A stretch of DNA of 64,000 nucleotides. Origin: Citrobacter youngae. GTDB lineage: Bacteria; Pseudomonadota; Gammaproteobacteria; Enterobacterales; Enterobacteriaceae. Position numbers and translations under genes: made by a program. The stretch is taken from the NCBI RefSeq assembly GCF_003818115.1, contig NZ_RPOI01000025.1, positions 27,802 to 91,801 of the forward strand, written 5' to 3'. How positions within the stretch are numbered: position 1 is the first letter of the stretch; each line of letters begins with the position of its first letter. The notes under the pieces are model-generated. The model worked only from the letters and a program-made list of their open reading frames with translations. It did not search any database and was not told the origin of the DNA. Positions 20,703-32,869 of this stretch are shown here, piece after piece.

Positions 20703-21632
20703 TTAAAGAGACCACTGACTTAAGAAAATTCCAACGACAAACAGCAGGTTAGTTAACAATGCCGCTTTTACGGTGCGTTCCAGCATCGGGCGCATTGCCG
20801 CAGGATCCATCTCACGCATCACGTACCGCGCCTGTTTAATCAGCAGCGGAGCGGCGAGGATAAACAGCCATCCCCACAGGCTTTGCAGCGAAAACAGGTT
20901 AAACAGCGCCAGGCAGACTAGTGTCCCCATCAGCAGGCAGGCGTGGTAGCGGCGGGCATTGACGGCGCCTAAACGCACCACCAGCGTATTCTTGCCGTTC
21001 TCTCTGTCGCTGTTGATATCGCGCAGATTGTTGACGTTGAGCACGGCTGTTGCCAGCAGGCCGCAGGCGGTAGCAGGCAGAATGAGCGCCGGAATCAACG
21101 TATGCGCCTGCAGATACCAGCTTCCCATCACGCTCAGCCAGCCGAAGAACACCAGCACGGAAATATCACCGAGGCCGATGTAGCCGTAAGGGCGATTGCC
21201 TACGGTGTAAGTGATCGCGGCGATAATCGACAGGCCGCCGAGAATCAGGAAGCCGACAAAATCCGCCAGCGTGTGACAGGCCACCGCCACCAGCGCCAGA
21301 CCGGACAGGCAGATTAAGACCACGGTGACAATCAGCGCACGCTTCATCTCCTGCTGGGTAATAACGCCTTTTTGCATGCCACGCAGCGGTCCGATGCGGT
21401 CGGGCTTGTCGCTGCCTTTGACGGCATCGCCATAGTCGTTCGCGAGATTGGACAGGATTTGCAGCAGTCCTGCAGTAATCAATGCCAGCAGAGCGACCAG
21501 CGGATCAAAGAACCCTTGCCACCATGCTAATGCCGTACCGACGATGATCGCCGCGAAGGCGAGCGGTAAGGTCTTAGGTCGTAAACTTTCCAGCCAGGCT
21601 TGTGAGCGGCTAATTTGTTGTTGTTCAGTCAT
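20703..21632 (-). CDS. menA: MenA, DHNA octaprenyltransferase
   Basis: Inner-membrane UbiA-type prenyltransferase that attaches the octaprenyl chain to 1,4-dihydroxy-2-naphthoate in menaquinone synthesis. About nine membrane segments. The two Asp-rich motifs are NLANDYGDAVKG (about 62-73) and NNLRDINSDRENGK. ATG 21632 gives 309 residues; an in-frame start at 21644 would fall in the T tract of the hslU terminator. Confidence 0.95.
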   Translation of the reverse strand: MTEQQQISRSQAWLESLRPKTLPLAFAAIIVGTALAWWQGFFDPLVALLALITAGLLQILSNLANDYGDAVKGSDKPDRIGPLRGMQKGVITQQEMKRALIVTVVLICLSGLALVAVACHTLADFVGFLILGGLSIIAAITYTVGNRPYGYIGLGDISVLVFFGWLSVMGSWYLQAHTLIPALILPATACGLLATAVLNVNNLRDINSDRENGKNTLVVRLGAVNARRYHACLLMGTLVCLALFNLFSLQSLWGWLFILAAPLLIKQARYVMREMDPAAMRPMLERTVKAALLTNLLFVVGIFLSQWSL

Positions 21633-21644
21633 ATTTAGCGCCAA

Positions 21645-21668
21645 TAAAAATGGGGCTTTATCAGCCCC
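21645..21668 (-). terminator. Terminator of hslVU
   Basis: On the minus strand GGGGCT-GATA-AAGCCCC followed by ATTTTTATT, between hslU and menA. Confidence 0.8.
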
Positions 21669-21699
21669 ATCAACAGTGATGAAAATGCATTGAACGCGA

Positions 21700-23031
21700 T
21701 TATAGGATAAAACGGCTCAGATCTTCATCTGCGACCAGCGCATCCAGATGTTTGCTCACATATTCGGCATCAATTGTGATGCTTTGACCGTTCAAATCGC
21801 TCGCATCATAGGAAATATCTTCCATCAGACGTTCAAGAACGGTATGCAGGCGACGCGCACCGATGTTTTCGGTGGTTTCGTTAACCTGCCAGGCCGCTTC
21901 GGCAATGCGTTTAATACCCGATTCGGTGAAGTTGATGTCCACACCTTCAGTCGCCATCAGCGCTTTGTACTGCACGGTGATGGAGGCATTCGGTTCGGTA
22001 AGGATACGCTCAAAATCGCTGGTGGTCAGCGCCTGAAGTTCAACACGAATCGGCAGACGACCCTGCAGTTCCGGGATCAGGTCGGACGGTTTCGCCACCT
22101 GGAATGCGCCAGAGGCGATAAACAGGATGTGATCGGTTTTCACCATACCGTGTTTGGTAGAGACGGTGCAGCCTTCAACCAGCGGCAGCAGGTCGCGCTG
22201 TACGCCTTCACGGGAAACATCCGGACCGGAGGATTCGCCGCGCTTACAGATTTTGTCGATTTCGTCGATAAACACGATCCCGTGCTGTTCAACGGCGTCG
22301 ATAGCTTCCTGTTTCAGCTCTTCCGGATTGACCAGTTTGGCCGCTTCTTCTTCAATCAGCAGCTTCATTGCGTCTTTGATTTTCAGCTTACGCGGTTTTT
22401 GCTTCTGACCGCCCAGGTTCTGGAACATGGACTGCAGCTGGCTGGTCATCTCTTCCATTCCCGGAGGCGCCATAATTTCAACGCCCATCGGTGCGGCCGC
22501 GAGATCGATTTCGATCTCTTTATCATCCAGCTGGCCTTCACGCAGTTTTTTACGGAACGCCTGACGCGCTGCAGAAGGTTCCTGCGGTTGCTCTGACTGT
22601 CCCCAGTTATTTTTAGCCGGTGGGATCAGCACGTCGAGAATGCGCTCTTCCGCCATTTCTTCTGCGCGGAAGCGGTTTTTCTCGATTGCCTGAACGCGAA
22701 CCATCTTAATGGCAGCATCGGTCAGATCGCGGATGATCGAGTCAACTTCTTTACCTACATAGCCGACTTCGGTGAATTTCGTTGCTTCAACTTTGATGAA
22801 CGGCGCGTTGGCCAGTTTTGCCAGGCGACGGGCGATTTCGGTTTTACCGACGCCGGTCGGGCCAATCATCAGAATGTTTTTCGGTGTGACTTCATGGCGC
22901 AGTTCTTCGTTGAGCTGCATGCGGCGCCAGCGGTTACGCAGGGCAATCGCCACGGAACGCTTAGCGTTATCCTGGCCGATGATGTGTTTGTTCAGTTCGC
23001 TGACAATTTCGCGTGGGGTCATTTCAGACAT
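21700..23031 (-). CDS. hslU: HslU, ATPase subunit of the HslUV protease
   Basis: AAA+ unfoldase that feeds substrates to HslV. The 443 residues contain Walker [10 protein letters not shown], Walker [10 protein letters not shown], the GYVG pore motif and the sensor-2 region [10 protein letters not shown]. The C-terminus ends in LSRFIL, which docks into HslV. hslV precedes it by 9 bases in one heat-shock operon. Confidence 0.98.
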   Translation of the reverse strand: MSEMTPREIVSELNKHIIGQDNAKRSVAIALRNRWRRMQLNEELRHEVTPKNILMIGPTGVGKTEIARRLAKLANAPFIKVEATKFTEVGYVGKEVDSIIRDLTDAAIKMVRVQAIEKNRFRAEEMAEERILDVLIPPAKNNWGQSEQPQEPSAARQAFRKKLREGQLDDKEIEIDLAAAPMGVEIMAPPGMEEMTSQLQSMFQNLGGQKQKPRKLKIKDAMKLLIEEEAAKLVNPEELKQEAIDAVEQHGIVFIDEIDKICKRGESSGPDVSREGVQRDLLPLVEGCTVSTKHGMVKTDHILFIASGAFQVAKPSDLIPELQGRLPIRVELQALTTSDFERILTEPNASITVQYKALMATEGVDINFTESGIKRIAEAAWQVNETTENIGARRLHTVLERLMEDISYDASDLNGQSITIDAEYVSKHLDALVADEDLSRFIL

Positions 23032-23040
23032 GGGGGATCC

Positions 23041-23571
23041 TTACGCTTTGGAGTTCAATTCTTCGATGGTATGGAAGTGGTTGGTATAAATGCAGATATC
23101 CCCTGCAATATCCAACGCTTTCTCAGCAATTTCGCGTGCGCCAAGCTCGGTGTTTTCCAGCAGAGCGCGTGCTGCAGCCTGGGCGTAGGGACCGCCGGAG
23201 CCGATGGCAATCAGATCGTTTTCTGGCTGAATGACGTCACCGTTACCGGTGATGATGAGCGATGCTGTTTCATCTGCAACGGCCAGCAACGCTTCGAGTT
23301 TGCGCAGCATACGGTCGGTACGCCAGTCTTTAGCCAGCTCAACGGCGGCCTTAACCAGGTGACCCTGGTGCATTTCCAGTTTACGTTCAAACAGTTCAAA
23401 CAGCGTGAATGCATCCGCAGTCCCGCCCGCAAAGCCCGCAATGACTTTGTCGTTGTACAGACGGCGGACTTTTTTCACGTTGCCTTTCATTACGGTGTTA
23501 CCCAGTGTGGCCTGACCATCACCGGCGATTACCACATGGCCGTTACGGCGTACGCTTACTATTGTTGTCAC
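23041..23571 (-). CDS. hslV: HslV, peptidase subunit of the HslUV protease
   Basis: Proteasome beta-type Ntn hydrolase of 176 residues. Removal of Met exposes catalytic Thr2 in [10 protein letters not shown]. The GSGG and [10 protein letters not shown] stretches are conserved. It forms double hexamers capped by HslU. Confidence 0.98.
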   Translation of the reverse strand: MTTIVSVRRNGHVVIAGDGQATLGNTVMKGNVKKVRRLYNDKVIAGFAGGTADAFTLFELFERKLEMHQGHLVKAAVELAKDWRTDRMLRKLEALLAVADETASLIITGNGDVIQPENDLIAIGSGGPYAQAAARALLENTELGAREIAEKALDIAGDICIYTNHFHTIEELNSKA

Positions 23572-23663
23572 GAGCAGACCCCTTGGTTACAAATGCAGAA
23601 TACAGGCCCCGCACAGTTGTACGGGGCGTAATGCAAGTATAGATGGGGGAGATTTTGGGGGTT

Positions 23664-24638
23664 TCAACCCCCAGTGGCGAGTCGAATGCAGTTTGTGTGG
23701 CCGGCAACTTTCAGGCGGCTGATGGTATTGTCGGCATTTTCCTTGCCTTTCACCGGGCCAATCACCACGCGATTCCAGCCGTTGTTGGTGGTAATGCGGG
23801 AGTTGAAGCCTTCAAAAGCCAGCTGCGCCCGCACGGTTTCTGCTTGCTCTGCGCCTTTAAATGACCCGCACTGCACCATCCAGCGGCGTTCGTCTTTTTT
23901 CTCCGCCGTCTGTTTTGGCGGCTGCGTTTCATTCGTTATTGGCGCGGCCGGCTGCGTTTTCGGCTGCGCGGCGGTGGTGTGCGCAGGCGTCTGCAACAGA
24001 TCCTGATACGGCTGCTGGGCCACTGGTTTTGGCTGCGCTTTCGGCTGTTGTACCGGTGCGGCTTGTGCCGTACGCGTTTGTGGCTGCTGGTAAGGCTGTT
24101 CCGTCGCCCGTGGGCGCGGCTGCTGAACCTGCTGCTGCGTGTTGGCCCATTGCTGTTGCTGCACCTGGCGTTGGCGCTGCAGCGTTTGCTGGCGCTGTTC
24201 AGGCGTTTGTTCGTTCCACGGTACTTCGTTGAGCTGTGTAGGCTGTTGACGCATATCAGCCTGCATTTGCGCCAGCAACTGGCGCTGCTCATTGGTCAAC
24301 TGATCGGCGTTAAGCACTTCGCCACCCGCAGAGGGTTCGGTAGGCGCACGCACGCCAGGCTGACGGCTTTCCAGCTCTTTGATATAGCGCCAGCGTTCTT
24401 CCGGTTTAGGCGGGATGCCATTACCGGTGACTTTCTGGCTTTGCAGCGTCTCGGACTCTTCTTTCTTGTGATGCGTAATGAAGTACAGACCACCGATAAA
24501 GGTCACGAGTACGGCTGCAGCAATAGCGACCATCGCGGGGGATACCGCTGGCGTACTGCGTTGCTTTTTCCGTGATGTGCTCTTTTTGCGCCGCGAAGGT
24601 GCCGGTTGGCCGCGACGTACATAATCTCGTTGTGCCAC
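23664..24638 (-). CDS. ftsN: FtsN, essential cell-division activator
   Basis: Bitopic membrane protein that triggers septal peptidoglycan synthesis. The 324 residues show a basic cytoplasmic tail, one membrane segment (about 33-54), a juxtamembrane essential region, a long Gln/Pro-rich linker (about 120-235, repeats of QQQ and PQ) and the C-terminal SPOR domain (about 247-324) that binds denuded glycan strands. The linker is low complexity and varies among species. Confidence 0.96.
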   Translation of the reverse strand: MAQRDYVRRGQPAPSRRKKSTSRKKQRSTPAVSPAMVAIAAAVLVTFIGGLYFITHHKKEESETLQSQKVTGNGIPPKPEERWRYIKELESRQPGVRAPTEPSAGGEVLNADQLTNEQRQLLAQMQADMRQQPTQLNEVPWNEQTPEQRQQTLQRQRQVQQQQWANTQQQVQQPRPRATEQPYQQPQTRTAQAAPVQQPKAQPKPVAQQPYQDLLQTPAHTTAAQPKTQPAAPITNETQPPKQTAEKKDERRWMVQCGSFKGAEQAETVRAQLAFEGFNSRITTNNGWNRVVIGPVKGKENADNTISRLKVAGHTNCIRLATGG

Positions 24639-24731
24639 TATCGTTTCGCTGTATTTATTCGTTCGTCAGCCCGCCATGTTACTTAAGCGACGGGCCTTTG
24701 ACCAGACAGGGGAGTCCGAAAGCACTTTACT

Positions 24732-25757
24732 TTACGTCAGTGCCCGGGTAGTACCCCGAATAATTAGCTCGCAGTCCAGTAAACGTGAGCCACTGCTGAC
24801 GCTCTGCCCTTGTAATTGATCGAGCAGTAACAGCATAGCTTCACGTCCGATATCGAAACGCGGTTGTGCGACGGTTGTCAGGGGTGGATCACAAAATTCC
24901 GTCAGTGAAATATTATCGAAGCCAATGATAGATAAATCATCCGGTACTTTTAAGCCCTGACGTTTGGCGTAAGAGAGTGCGCCAAGCGCCATCACATCGC
25001 TGTGACAAAAGACCGCGGTCGGAGGTTGCGGTAGCTCAAGCAGCTGTTTTAACGCGTTGGCGCCCGCTTCATAGGTGAAATCACCACGCGCGATGAAGTG
25101 TGGATCGACGGTAATTCCACTGCGGCGTAGTGCCTGAACATAGCCTTGCAGGCGGTAGTGGCACAGCGGCATATCCTCTGGCCCGGCAATACAACCAATG
25201 CGCTTATGCCCCAGTTCCAGCAGATAATTCATCGCGTTAAAGGCGGCAGTGAGGTTATCAATGTGCACGGTGGGCAGTTCCAGCTCTGGCGCGAACTCGT
25301 TGGACATGACCATCGGCGGCAAGTTGCGTTGCTCTTCCACGCTGGCATCAAACGGCAGGCGCGAGCTGAGCAGGACCATGCCATCGATCTGCTTGGTGAT
25401 TATGAGATTGAGGAAGGTCTTTTCCTGCTGGTTCTGGTGCGCGCAATCGCCGATCAGCACCAGATATCCCTGTTCTGCGGCGGTCACTTCTATGCCGCGA
25501 ATCACTTCGCTAAAAAAGGGATCGCAGATATCCGGCACAATCACCAGAATGGTACGTGACTCATTACGCTTAACATTGCGTCCCATTGATTGGGGTAAAT
25601 ATCCCACTTCCAGCGCGGCCTGCTCAACCTTGTTACGGGTTGACTGTGAGACTTTGTCCGGGTTCATTAATGCGCGGGATACGGTTGCCGTTGAGACTTT
25701 CGCCTTCAGAGCAACATCTTTCATCGTAGCGGCGGCAACCTGCTTATTCGGTTTCAC
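24732..25757 (-). CDS. cytR: CytR, LacI-family repressor of nucleoside uptake and use
   Basis: Represses deo, cdd, udp, nup genes together with CRP and is released by cytidine. It has an N-terminal helix-turn-helix (TMKDVALKAKVSTATVSRAL) followed by a periplasmic-binding-protein-like effector domain. GTG 25757 gives 341 residues, the E. coli length, with GAGGAG five bases upstream. The open frame up to 25787 is not needed. Confidence 0.95.
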   Translation of the reverse strand: MKPNKQVAAATMKDVALKAKVSTATVSRALMNPDKVSQSTRNKVEQAALEVGYLPQSMGRNVKRNESRTILVIVPDICDPFFSEVIRGIEVTAAEQGYLVLIGDCAHQNQQEKTFLNLIITKQIDGMVLLSSRLPFDASVEEQRNLPPMVMSNEFAPELELPTVHIDNLTAAFNAMNYLLELGHKRIGCIAGPEDMPLCHYRLQGYVQALRRSGITVDPHFIARGDFTYEAGANALKQLLELPQPPTAVFCHSDVMALGALSYAKRQGLKVPDDLSIIGFDNISLTEFCDPPLTTVAQPRFDIGREAMLLLLDQLQGQSVSSGSRLLDCELIIRGTTRALT

Positions 25758-25913
25758 TCTTTCTCCTCGCCAGAGGGCTGCTGGCACAGACTCGTCCCTG
25801 GGTAACCTTCATCTGAAACATTTTTATCAGATAGTTAATGGAAGCGGTTACAGAATTTTCATAAAAAGTGTGATGGATGTTTAATTTTACGATCCGCCTC
25901 GCATCATGAGGCA

Positions 25914-28175
<2,262 letters not shown>

Positions 28176-28219
28176 TCAGTTTGCATGAGCAGGTTAATTT
28201 CTGTATGATTCGCCGCCTT

Positions 28220-28249
28220 TGATACAAATTTGTATCACTGACCTATACT
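28220..28249 (+). promoter_or_regulatory. rpmE promoter with a perfect 18-bp palindrome
   Basis: TGATACAAATTTGTATCA (28220-28237) is a perfect inverted repeat overlapping a possible -35 (TTGATA, 28219-28224), with TATACT (28244-28249) as a -10 candidate. The binding protein, if any, is not known to me. Confidence 0.5.
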
Positions 28250-28277
28250 ATTAACATCGCGTGGTGTCTGGCGTTAG

Positions 28278-28529
<252 letters not shown>

Positions 28530-28543
28530 GTTCCTGCTGTCAG

Positions 28544-28571
28544 AAAAAAGCGCCTTATGGCGCTTTTTTTG
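28544..28571 (+). terminator. Terminator of rpmE
   Basis: AAAAAAGCGCC-TTAT-GGCGCTTTTTTT, a classic stem with A and T flanks that could act in both directions. Confidence 0.92.
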
Positions 28572-28869
28572 TATCTGTACTTGATAATAAAACTTACATT
28601 GATGTATTGAATGATGTTTCACTTTTAATAAATGAAACAGTGTTTTTATTTTTTAAGATAAAATATTCGCACTAGTGATCTTCGTCATTTTTATCTTCTG
28701 TTCTTTGCCACTCATGCCAATTCCTGGCAAAATCTCAAAGGTTTATCCCCTCTTTCTAAAATACACTTTCGCGGAAATATAAAATTATTCTTACGACTCT
28801 ATTGCTTTCCTGTTTATAGCCCGGAATGTGATGGTGAATTTTCTTTATTTAGTGTGAAAAGGGATTGTC
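28572..28869. promoter_or_regulatory. AT-rich control region of the porin gene with a KdgR-like operator
   Basis: About 300 bases without a gene. At 28631-28649 the sequence AATGAAACAGTGTTTTTAT agrees with the KdgR box consensus AATRAAAYRNYRTTTYATT at 17 of 19 positions. It overlaps an inverted repeat TGTTTCA...TGAAACA (28615-28639). The remainder is AT-rich with no further clear site. Confidence 0.5.
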
Positions 28870-29550
28870 ATGAAATTCAAATCTACCTTGTTACTTATTC
28901 CATTATTATCTGCGGCCGCGCAGGCGGGTTATGTTGATTACCGCCATGAATATTATGATGACGGGCGAAATTACGATCGTGTTTATATGTCTCATCGTTT
29001 TGCTACAGGTTTTGGTGTAGCGGTAGAGGCCATTTCACGTTCTGAAGATACGCAATCGAACGATGCGTGGAATAATATGGAAAGTAACGGTAACGAGTAT
29101 ACGGCAAGTTACCAGTTTACCTGGCGGGATCTCATCTGGCAGCCAGGTATTGCGATCGAAACGGGCGATAACATCACGATTTATAAACCTTATATCCGCG
29201 TGCAGTACAACATCAACGACAGCTGGTGGACCGCGTTCCGCTATCGTCAGGAGTACATGCGCAGAAACACTGACGGCAAAGATGACCGCATGGTCTATCG
29301 TCCGGAAGTCTGGCTTGGTTATAACGTCAATAACTGGATGTTTGAGCTAAACGGCATTTATAAAATTGCCGATAGCGAAGATTTATATAACAACCGGAAA
29401 GATGATTATGAATATAACTTCCGTGTCGCTTATAAAATAGATTCCTGGGTTCCATTTATTGAAATTGGTAATGTTTCTTCGGGTTATGACACCACCACGA
29501 CTGACGATCGCCAGACCCGCTATCGTGTCGGCCTCGGTTATAACTTCTGA
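28870..29550 (+). CDS. KdgM-family oligosaccharide porin
   Basis: 226 residues with a signal peptide (cleavage after AQA, residue 19) and alternating aromatic beta strands ending in Phe, typical of 12-stranded monogalacturonate/acidic oligosaccharide porins (KdgM, NanC, OmpL). The mature N-terminus GYVDYRHEYYDDGRNYDR is characteristic. It is followed 89 bases later by a sugar symporter gene, so the pair likely moves an acidic or oligomeric sugar across the two membranes. The exact substrate is unknown. Confidence 0.85.
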   Translation: MKFKSTLLLIPLLSAAAQAGYVDYRHEYYDDGRNYDRVYMSHRFATGFGVAVEAISRSEDTQSNDAWNNMESNGNEYTASYQFTWRDLIWQPGIAIETGDNITIYKPYIRVQYNINDSWWTAFRYRQEYMRRNTDGKDDRMVYRPEVWLGYNVNNWMFELNGIYKIADSEDLYNNRKDDYEYNFRVAYKIDSWVPFIEIGNVSSGYDTTTTDDRQTRYRVGLGYNF

Positions 29551-29639
29551 TTGTTAATACTCTGCGTATTGGTTTATTACGTTGAACACCAGGATATACG
29601 CATAGTTTGCGTGAATAATATGTCTAAGGAGTTGACATC

Positions 29640-31064
29640 ATGTCTAATGATGGAACAGTGAGTGGAAGCAATCAAGATATTGTCGTCAGACCTTTCGGAT
29701 TCAGGGATAAAATTGGTTATTTGTGTGGTGACCTGGGAACCTGTTTTATTCTTGGGTTAGTAAATAGTTTTTTAATGATTTATTACACTAACGTCCTCGG
29801 CATTTCAGGAGTTATTGTCGGCTCGCTCTATTTTGTGACTAAGCTCTTTGATGCGTTTGTCGATGTTGGTGTAGGGCGCTTATGCGATACCTCTAAATTG
29901 ACGGTACATGGACGATTTAATCCGTGGGTGCGCCGTATGAAGTACCCGTTCTGCATCATTGCGGTGGTCCTGTTCCTGCCGTTTGTGAATGATTTTTCTT
30001 ATACGGCGAAAATTATCTATATCTGCTGTTCCTATTTTGTTTACGGTTCACTGTTATCGACAGTCAGCATTCCATATGGCGCCATGTCTGCGGCGATTAG
30101 CTCGAACCCGGAAGATCGGGTGTCACTGTCAACCTGGCGCAGCGTGGGTTCCGCCATCGGCGGTGGAGCAACCGGCTTTTTTATCCCGATTCTGATGTAC
30201 ACCACCCTGGTGGACGGAAGTCAGGTGATTTCCGGGCAACATTTTTTCTGGATTGCTATTGGTTGTGCCGTACTGGGCTTTATCTTTTTAACGTTGACCT
30301 GTCAGTTAACAACAGAACGTGTGCGCGTGGAGCGAAAAGAGAGTATGCCCGTATCGGTGCTGCTGAAGGGATTGTTACGCAATAAAGCACTGATCGTTTT
30401 AGTTGTGGTGGATCTGCTGATTGTGATTAACCAGGGGTTGTCAGGTACCAACATGACTTACCTGTTTAATGACTACTTCCACAACAAAGAGGCCATGTCC
30501 GTGGCGTTGCTCTTCACCTTTGGCTCTCTGGTTTTGCTGGCACCCTCGGCATCCTGGCTGACGAAGCGGTTTGGCAAAAAAGAGGCCAGCGTCGGCGCAT
30601 TGCTCTTTGCGGTGGCGATGTATCTGATTATGTACTTCATCCATATTACGGACGCGAAAGTCTATTTGGTTTTCCTGTTCCTGGCGACGTTGGGGGCCGG
30701 ACTATTCAACCTGATGATTTGGGCGTTTATGACCGATGTTTGTGATTATCACCAGTATGTCACCGGCGATCGCGAGGATGGTACCGTTTATGGTGTGAAC
30801 TTCTTTGCCCGCAAGGTGGGTCAGGCGTGTGCAGGGGCGATTGGTGGCTTTATGCTGGCCATTATTGGTTATCAATCTTCGTCAACGGGCGGCGCTGTGA
30901 AAACCAGCATCGTGCAGGAAAATATTTATACGATGGCGAATCTTTTACCGGCGTTATGCCTGTTTTTGGCCGCGGTCATTCTGATTTATTTCTATCCATT
31001 GAACCGTAAAGAGACGCTCAAAATGGAAGAAACATTGAATAAAATCAATGGTATTAGAAAATAA
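29640..31064 (+). CDS. GPH-family sugar:cation symporter (MFS)
   Basis: 474 residues with about 12 membrane segments. The N-terminal RDKIGYLCGDLGTCF and the D-VGRLCD-S stretch are hallmarks of the glycoside-pentoside-hexuronide symporters (YihO, YihP, UidB, MelB). ATG 29640 lies after AAGGAG. Its partner is the KdgM-like porin; no matching hydrolase is encoded here. The substrate is not identified. Confidence 0.86.
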   Translation: MSNDGTVSGSNQDIVVRPFGFRDKIGYLCGDLGTCFILGLVNSFLMIYYTNVLGISGVIVGSLYFVTKLFDAFVDVGVGRLCDTSKLTVHGRFNPWVRRMKYPFCIIAVVLFLPFVNDFSYTAKIIYICCSYFVYGSLLSTVSIPYGAMSAAISSNPEDRVSLSTWRSVGSAIGGGATGFFIPILMYTTLVDGSQVISGQHFFWIAIGCAVLGFIFLTLTCQLTTERVRVERKESMPVSVLLKGLLRNKALIVLVVVDLLIVINQGLSGTNMTYLFNDYFHNKEAMSVALLFTFGSLVLLAPSASWLTKRFGKKEASVGALLFAVAMYLIMYFIHITDAKVYLVFLFLATLGAGLFNLMIWAFMTDVCDYHQYVTGDREDGTVYGVNFFARKVGQACAGAIGGFMLAIIGYQSSSTGGAVKTSIVQENIYTMANLLPALCLFLAAVILIYFYPLNRKETLKMEETLNKINGIRK

Positions 31065-31077
31065 CGTTGTGAGAAAC

Positions 31078-31098
31078 GGCGGGGTTATCCCGCCTTTT
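31078..31098. terminator. Terminator between the symporter gene and metJ
   Basis: GGCGGG/CCCGCC stem followed by TTTTCTCTTTTTTT, between convergent genes. Confidence 0.8.
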
Positions 31099-31123
31099 CT
31101 CTTTTTTTCTAACCGTCAGCCGA

Positions 31124-31441
31124 TCAGTACTCCCACGTCTCCGGGTCGATCCCCAGTTCACGCATGATGATCTTCGCCTCTTCCGGGATCTCATCACTGC
31201 GTTCTTTGCGCAGATCCTCGTCGTTTGGCAACGGTTGTCCGGTAAAGGCGTGCAGAAACGCTTCACACAGCAGTTCGCTGTTGGTGGCGTGGCGCAGGTT
31301 ATTGACCTGACGACGCGTGCGTTCATCGGTAAGGATTTTTAACACCTTCAGAGGAATGGAAACCGTAATTTTTTTGACTTGCTCACTCTTCTTACCGTGC
31401 TCAGCGTATGGGCTGATATATTCGCCGCTCCATTCAGCCAT
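31124..31441 (-). CDS. metJ: MetJ, methionine repressor
   Basis: Ribbon-helix-helix dimer that, with S-adenosylmethionine, binds tandem 8-base Met boxes. ATG 31441 gives 105 residues as in E. coli; the frame is open to 31537 but the extra part is not family-like. The beta strand [13 protein letters not shown] and the conserved ending PETWEY are present. It is divergent from metB, sharing the operator between them. Confidence 0.97.
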   Translation of the reverse strand: MAEWSGEYISPYAEHGKKSEQVKKITVSIPLKVLKILTDERTRRQVNNLRHATNSELLCEAFLHAFTGQPLPNDEDLRKERSDEIPEEAKIIMRELGIDPETWEY

Positions 31442-31613
31442 GAGATACCTAATCCTCTTTGTCATTAATATTGAGGCCAGAACCTGAGCCCGGACCATAA
31501 TTGCGCGTAGTTTATCGTAGTGGCGCGGCCCTGACACGAAGTTAGCCGACGCAAATGTACGCTAATGCATATAATTTTAACGGCTATTTCCTGTTTGCTC
31601 AATCTATACGCAA

Positions 31614-31645
31614 AGAAGTTTAGATGTCCAGATGTATTGACGGCT
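31614..31645. promoter_or_regulatory. Tandem Met boxes in the metJ/metB region
   Basis: Four consecutive 8-base units AGAAGTTT-AGATGTCC-AGATGTAT-TGACGGCT related to the AGACGTCT consensus, upstream of metB. This is the MetJ operator location of E. coli. Confidence 0.8.
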
Positions 31646-31706
31646 ATTGTAACAATGATTACTCTGGTGTCTGACTTTTCACCGACTCAGCCAGGATCTC
31701 CTCAAT

Positions 31707-32867
31707 ATGACGCGTAAACAGGCCACCATTGCAGTGCGTAGCGGATTAAATGACGACGAGCAGTACGGTTGCGTTGTCCCGCCGATTCACCTCTCCAGTA
31801 CCTATAATTTCACCGGTTTTAATGAGCCTCGTGCTCATGACTATTCACGCCGTGGCAACCCGACGCGTGATGTGGTTCAGCGTGCGCTGGCGGAGTTGGA
31901 GGGGGGCGCTGGTGCAGTGCTGACCAATACCGGCATGTCGGCGATTCATCTGGTCACCACGGTGTTTCTGAAGCCTGGCGATCTGCTGGTCGCACCGCAC
32001 GACTGTTACGGTGGTAGTTACCGCCTGTTTGACAGTCTGGCAAAACGTGGCTGTTATCGTGTGCTGTTTGTCGATCAGAGTGATGATCAGGCGCTGAAAG
32101 CGGCGCTGGCAGAAAAACCGAAGCTGGTGCTGGTCGAAAGTCCAAGCAACCCGCTGCTGCGCGTGGTAGATATTGCAAAAATCTGCCAACTGGCACGTGA
32201 GGCTGGTGCGGTGAGCGTTGTCGACAACACTTTTTTAAGTCCTGCACTGCAAAATCCACTGGCATTGGGCGCCGATCTGGTGTTGCATTCATGCACGAAA
32301 TATTTAAACGGTCACTCAGACGTGGTGGCTGGTGTTGTTATAGCCAAAGATCCGGAAACGGTCACTGAACTGGCATGGTGGGCGAATAATATTGGCGTGA
32401 CCGGCGGCGCATTTGATAGTTATCTGCTGTTGCGCGGCCTGCGTACTCTGTCACCGCGTATGGAAGTGGCACAACGTAATGCTCAGGCTATTGTGGACTA
32501 CCTGCAAACCCAGCCGCTGGTGAAGAAACTGTATCATCCGTCACTGCCGGATAATCAGGGGCATGAGATTGCCGCGCGTCAGCAAAAAGGGTTTGGCGCG
32601 ATGTTGAGTTTTGAACTGGATGGCGACGAGCAAACATTGCGTCGCTTCCTGAGCGGGTTGTCATTGTTTACGCTGGCGGAATCATTAGGGGGCGTTGAAA
32701 GTTTGATCTCCCACGCCGCGACCATGACACATGCGGGTATGGCGCCAGAAGCGCGTGCTGCTGCCGGAATTTCAGAAACGTTGTTGCGTATCTCCACCGG
32801 TATTGAAGATGGCGAAGATTTAATTGCCGACCTGGAAAATGGCTTCCGGGCTGCAAACAAGGGGTAA
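31707..32867 (+). CDS. metB: MetB, cystathionine gamma-synthase
   Basis: PLP enzyme that condenses O-succinylhomoserine with cysteine to cystathionine. The 386 residues have the PLP-binding Lys198 in SCTKYLNGHSDV and the conserved YSRRGNPTRD substrate loop. metL starts 2 bases after its stop, forming metBL. Confidence 0.98.
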   Translation: MTRKQATIAVRSGLNDDEQYGCVVPPIHLSSTYNFTGFNEPRAHDYSRRGNPTRDVVQRALAELEGGAGAVLTNTGMSAIHLVTTVFLKPGDLLVAPHDCYGGSYRLFDSLAKRGCYRVLFVDQSDDQALKAALAEKPKLVLVESPSNPLLRVVDIAKICQLAREAGAVSVVDNTFLSPALQNPLALGADLVLHSCTKYLNGHSDVVAGVVIAKDPETVTELAWWANNIGVTGGAFDSYLLLRGLRTLSPRMEVAQRNAQAIVDYLQTQPLVKKLYHPSLPDNQGHEIAARQQKGFGAMLSFELDGDEQTLRRFLSGLSLFTLAESLGGVESLISHAATMTHAGMAPEARAAAGISETLLRISTGIEDGEDLIADLENGFRAANKG

Positions 32868-32869
32868 AC

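Noticed and set aside
21748..22596. 282-codon plus-strand frame inside hslU
   Set aside because: Antisense shadow of hslU, Phe/His/Arg-rich and without a ribosome site or family resemblance.
31442..31537. Longer MetJ from an upstream in-frame ATG
   Set aside because: MetJ has 105 residues from [16 protein letters not shown]; the extra part is the untranslated leader towards metB.
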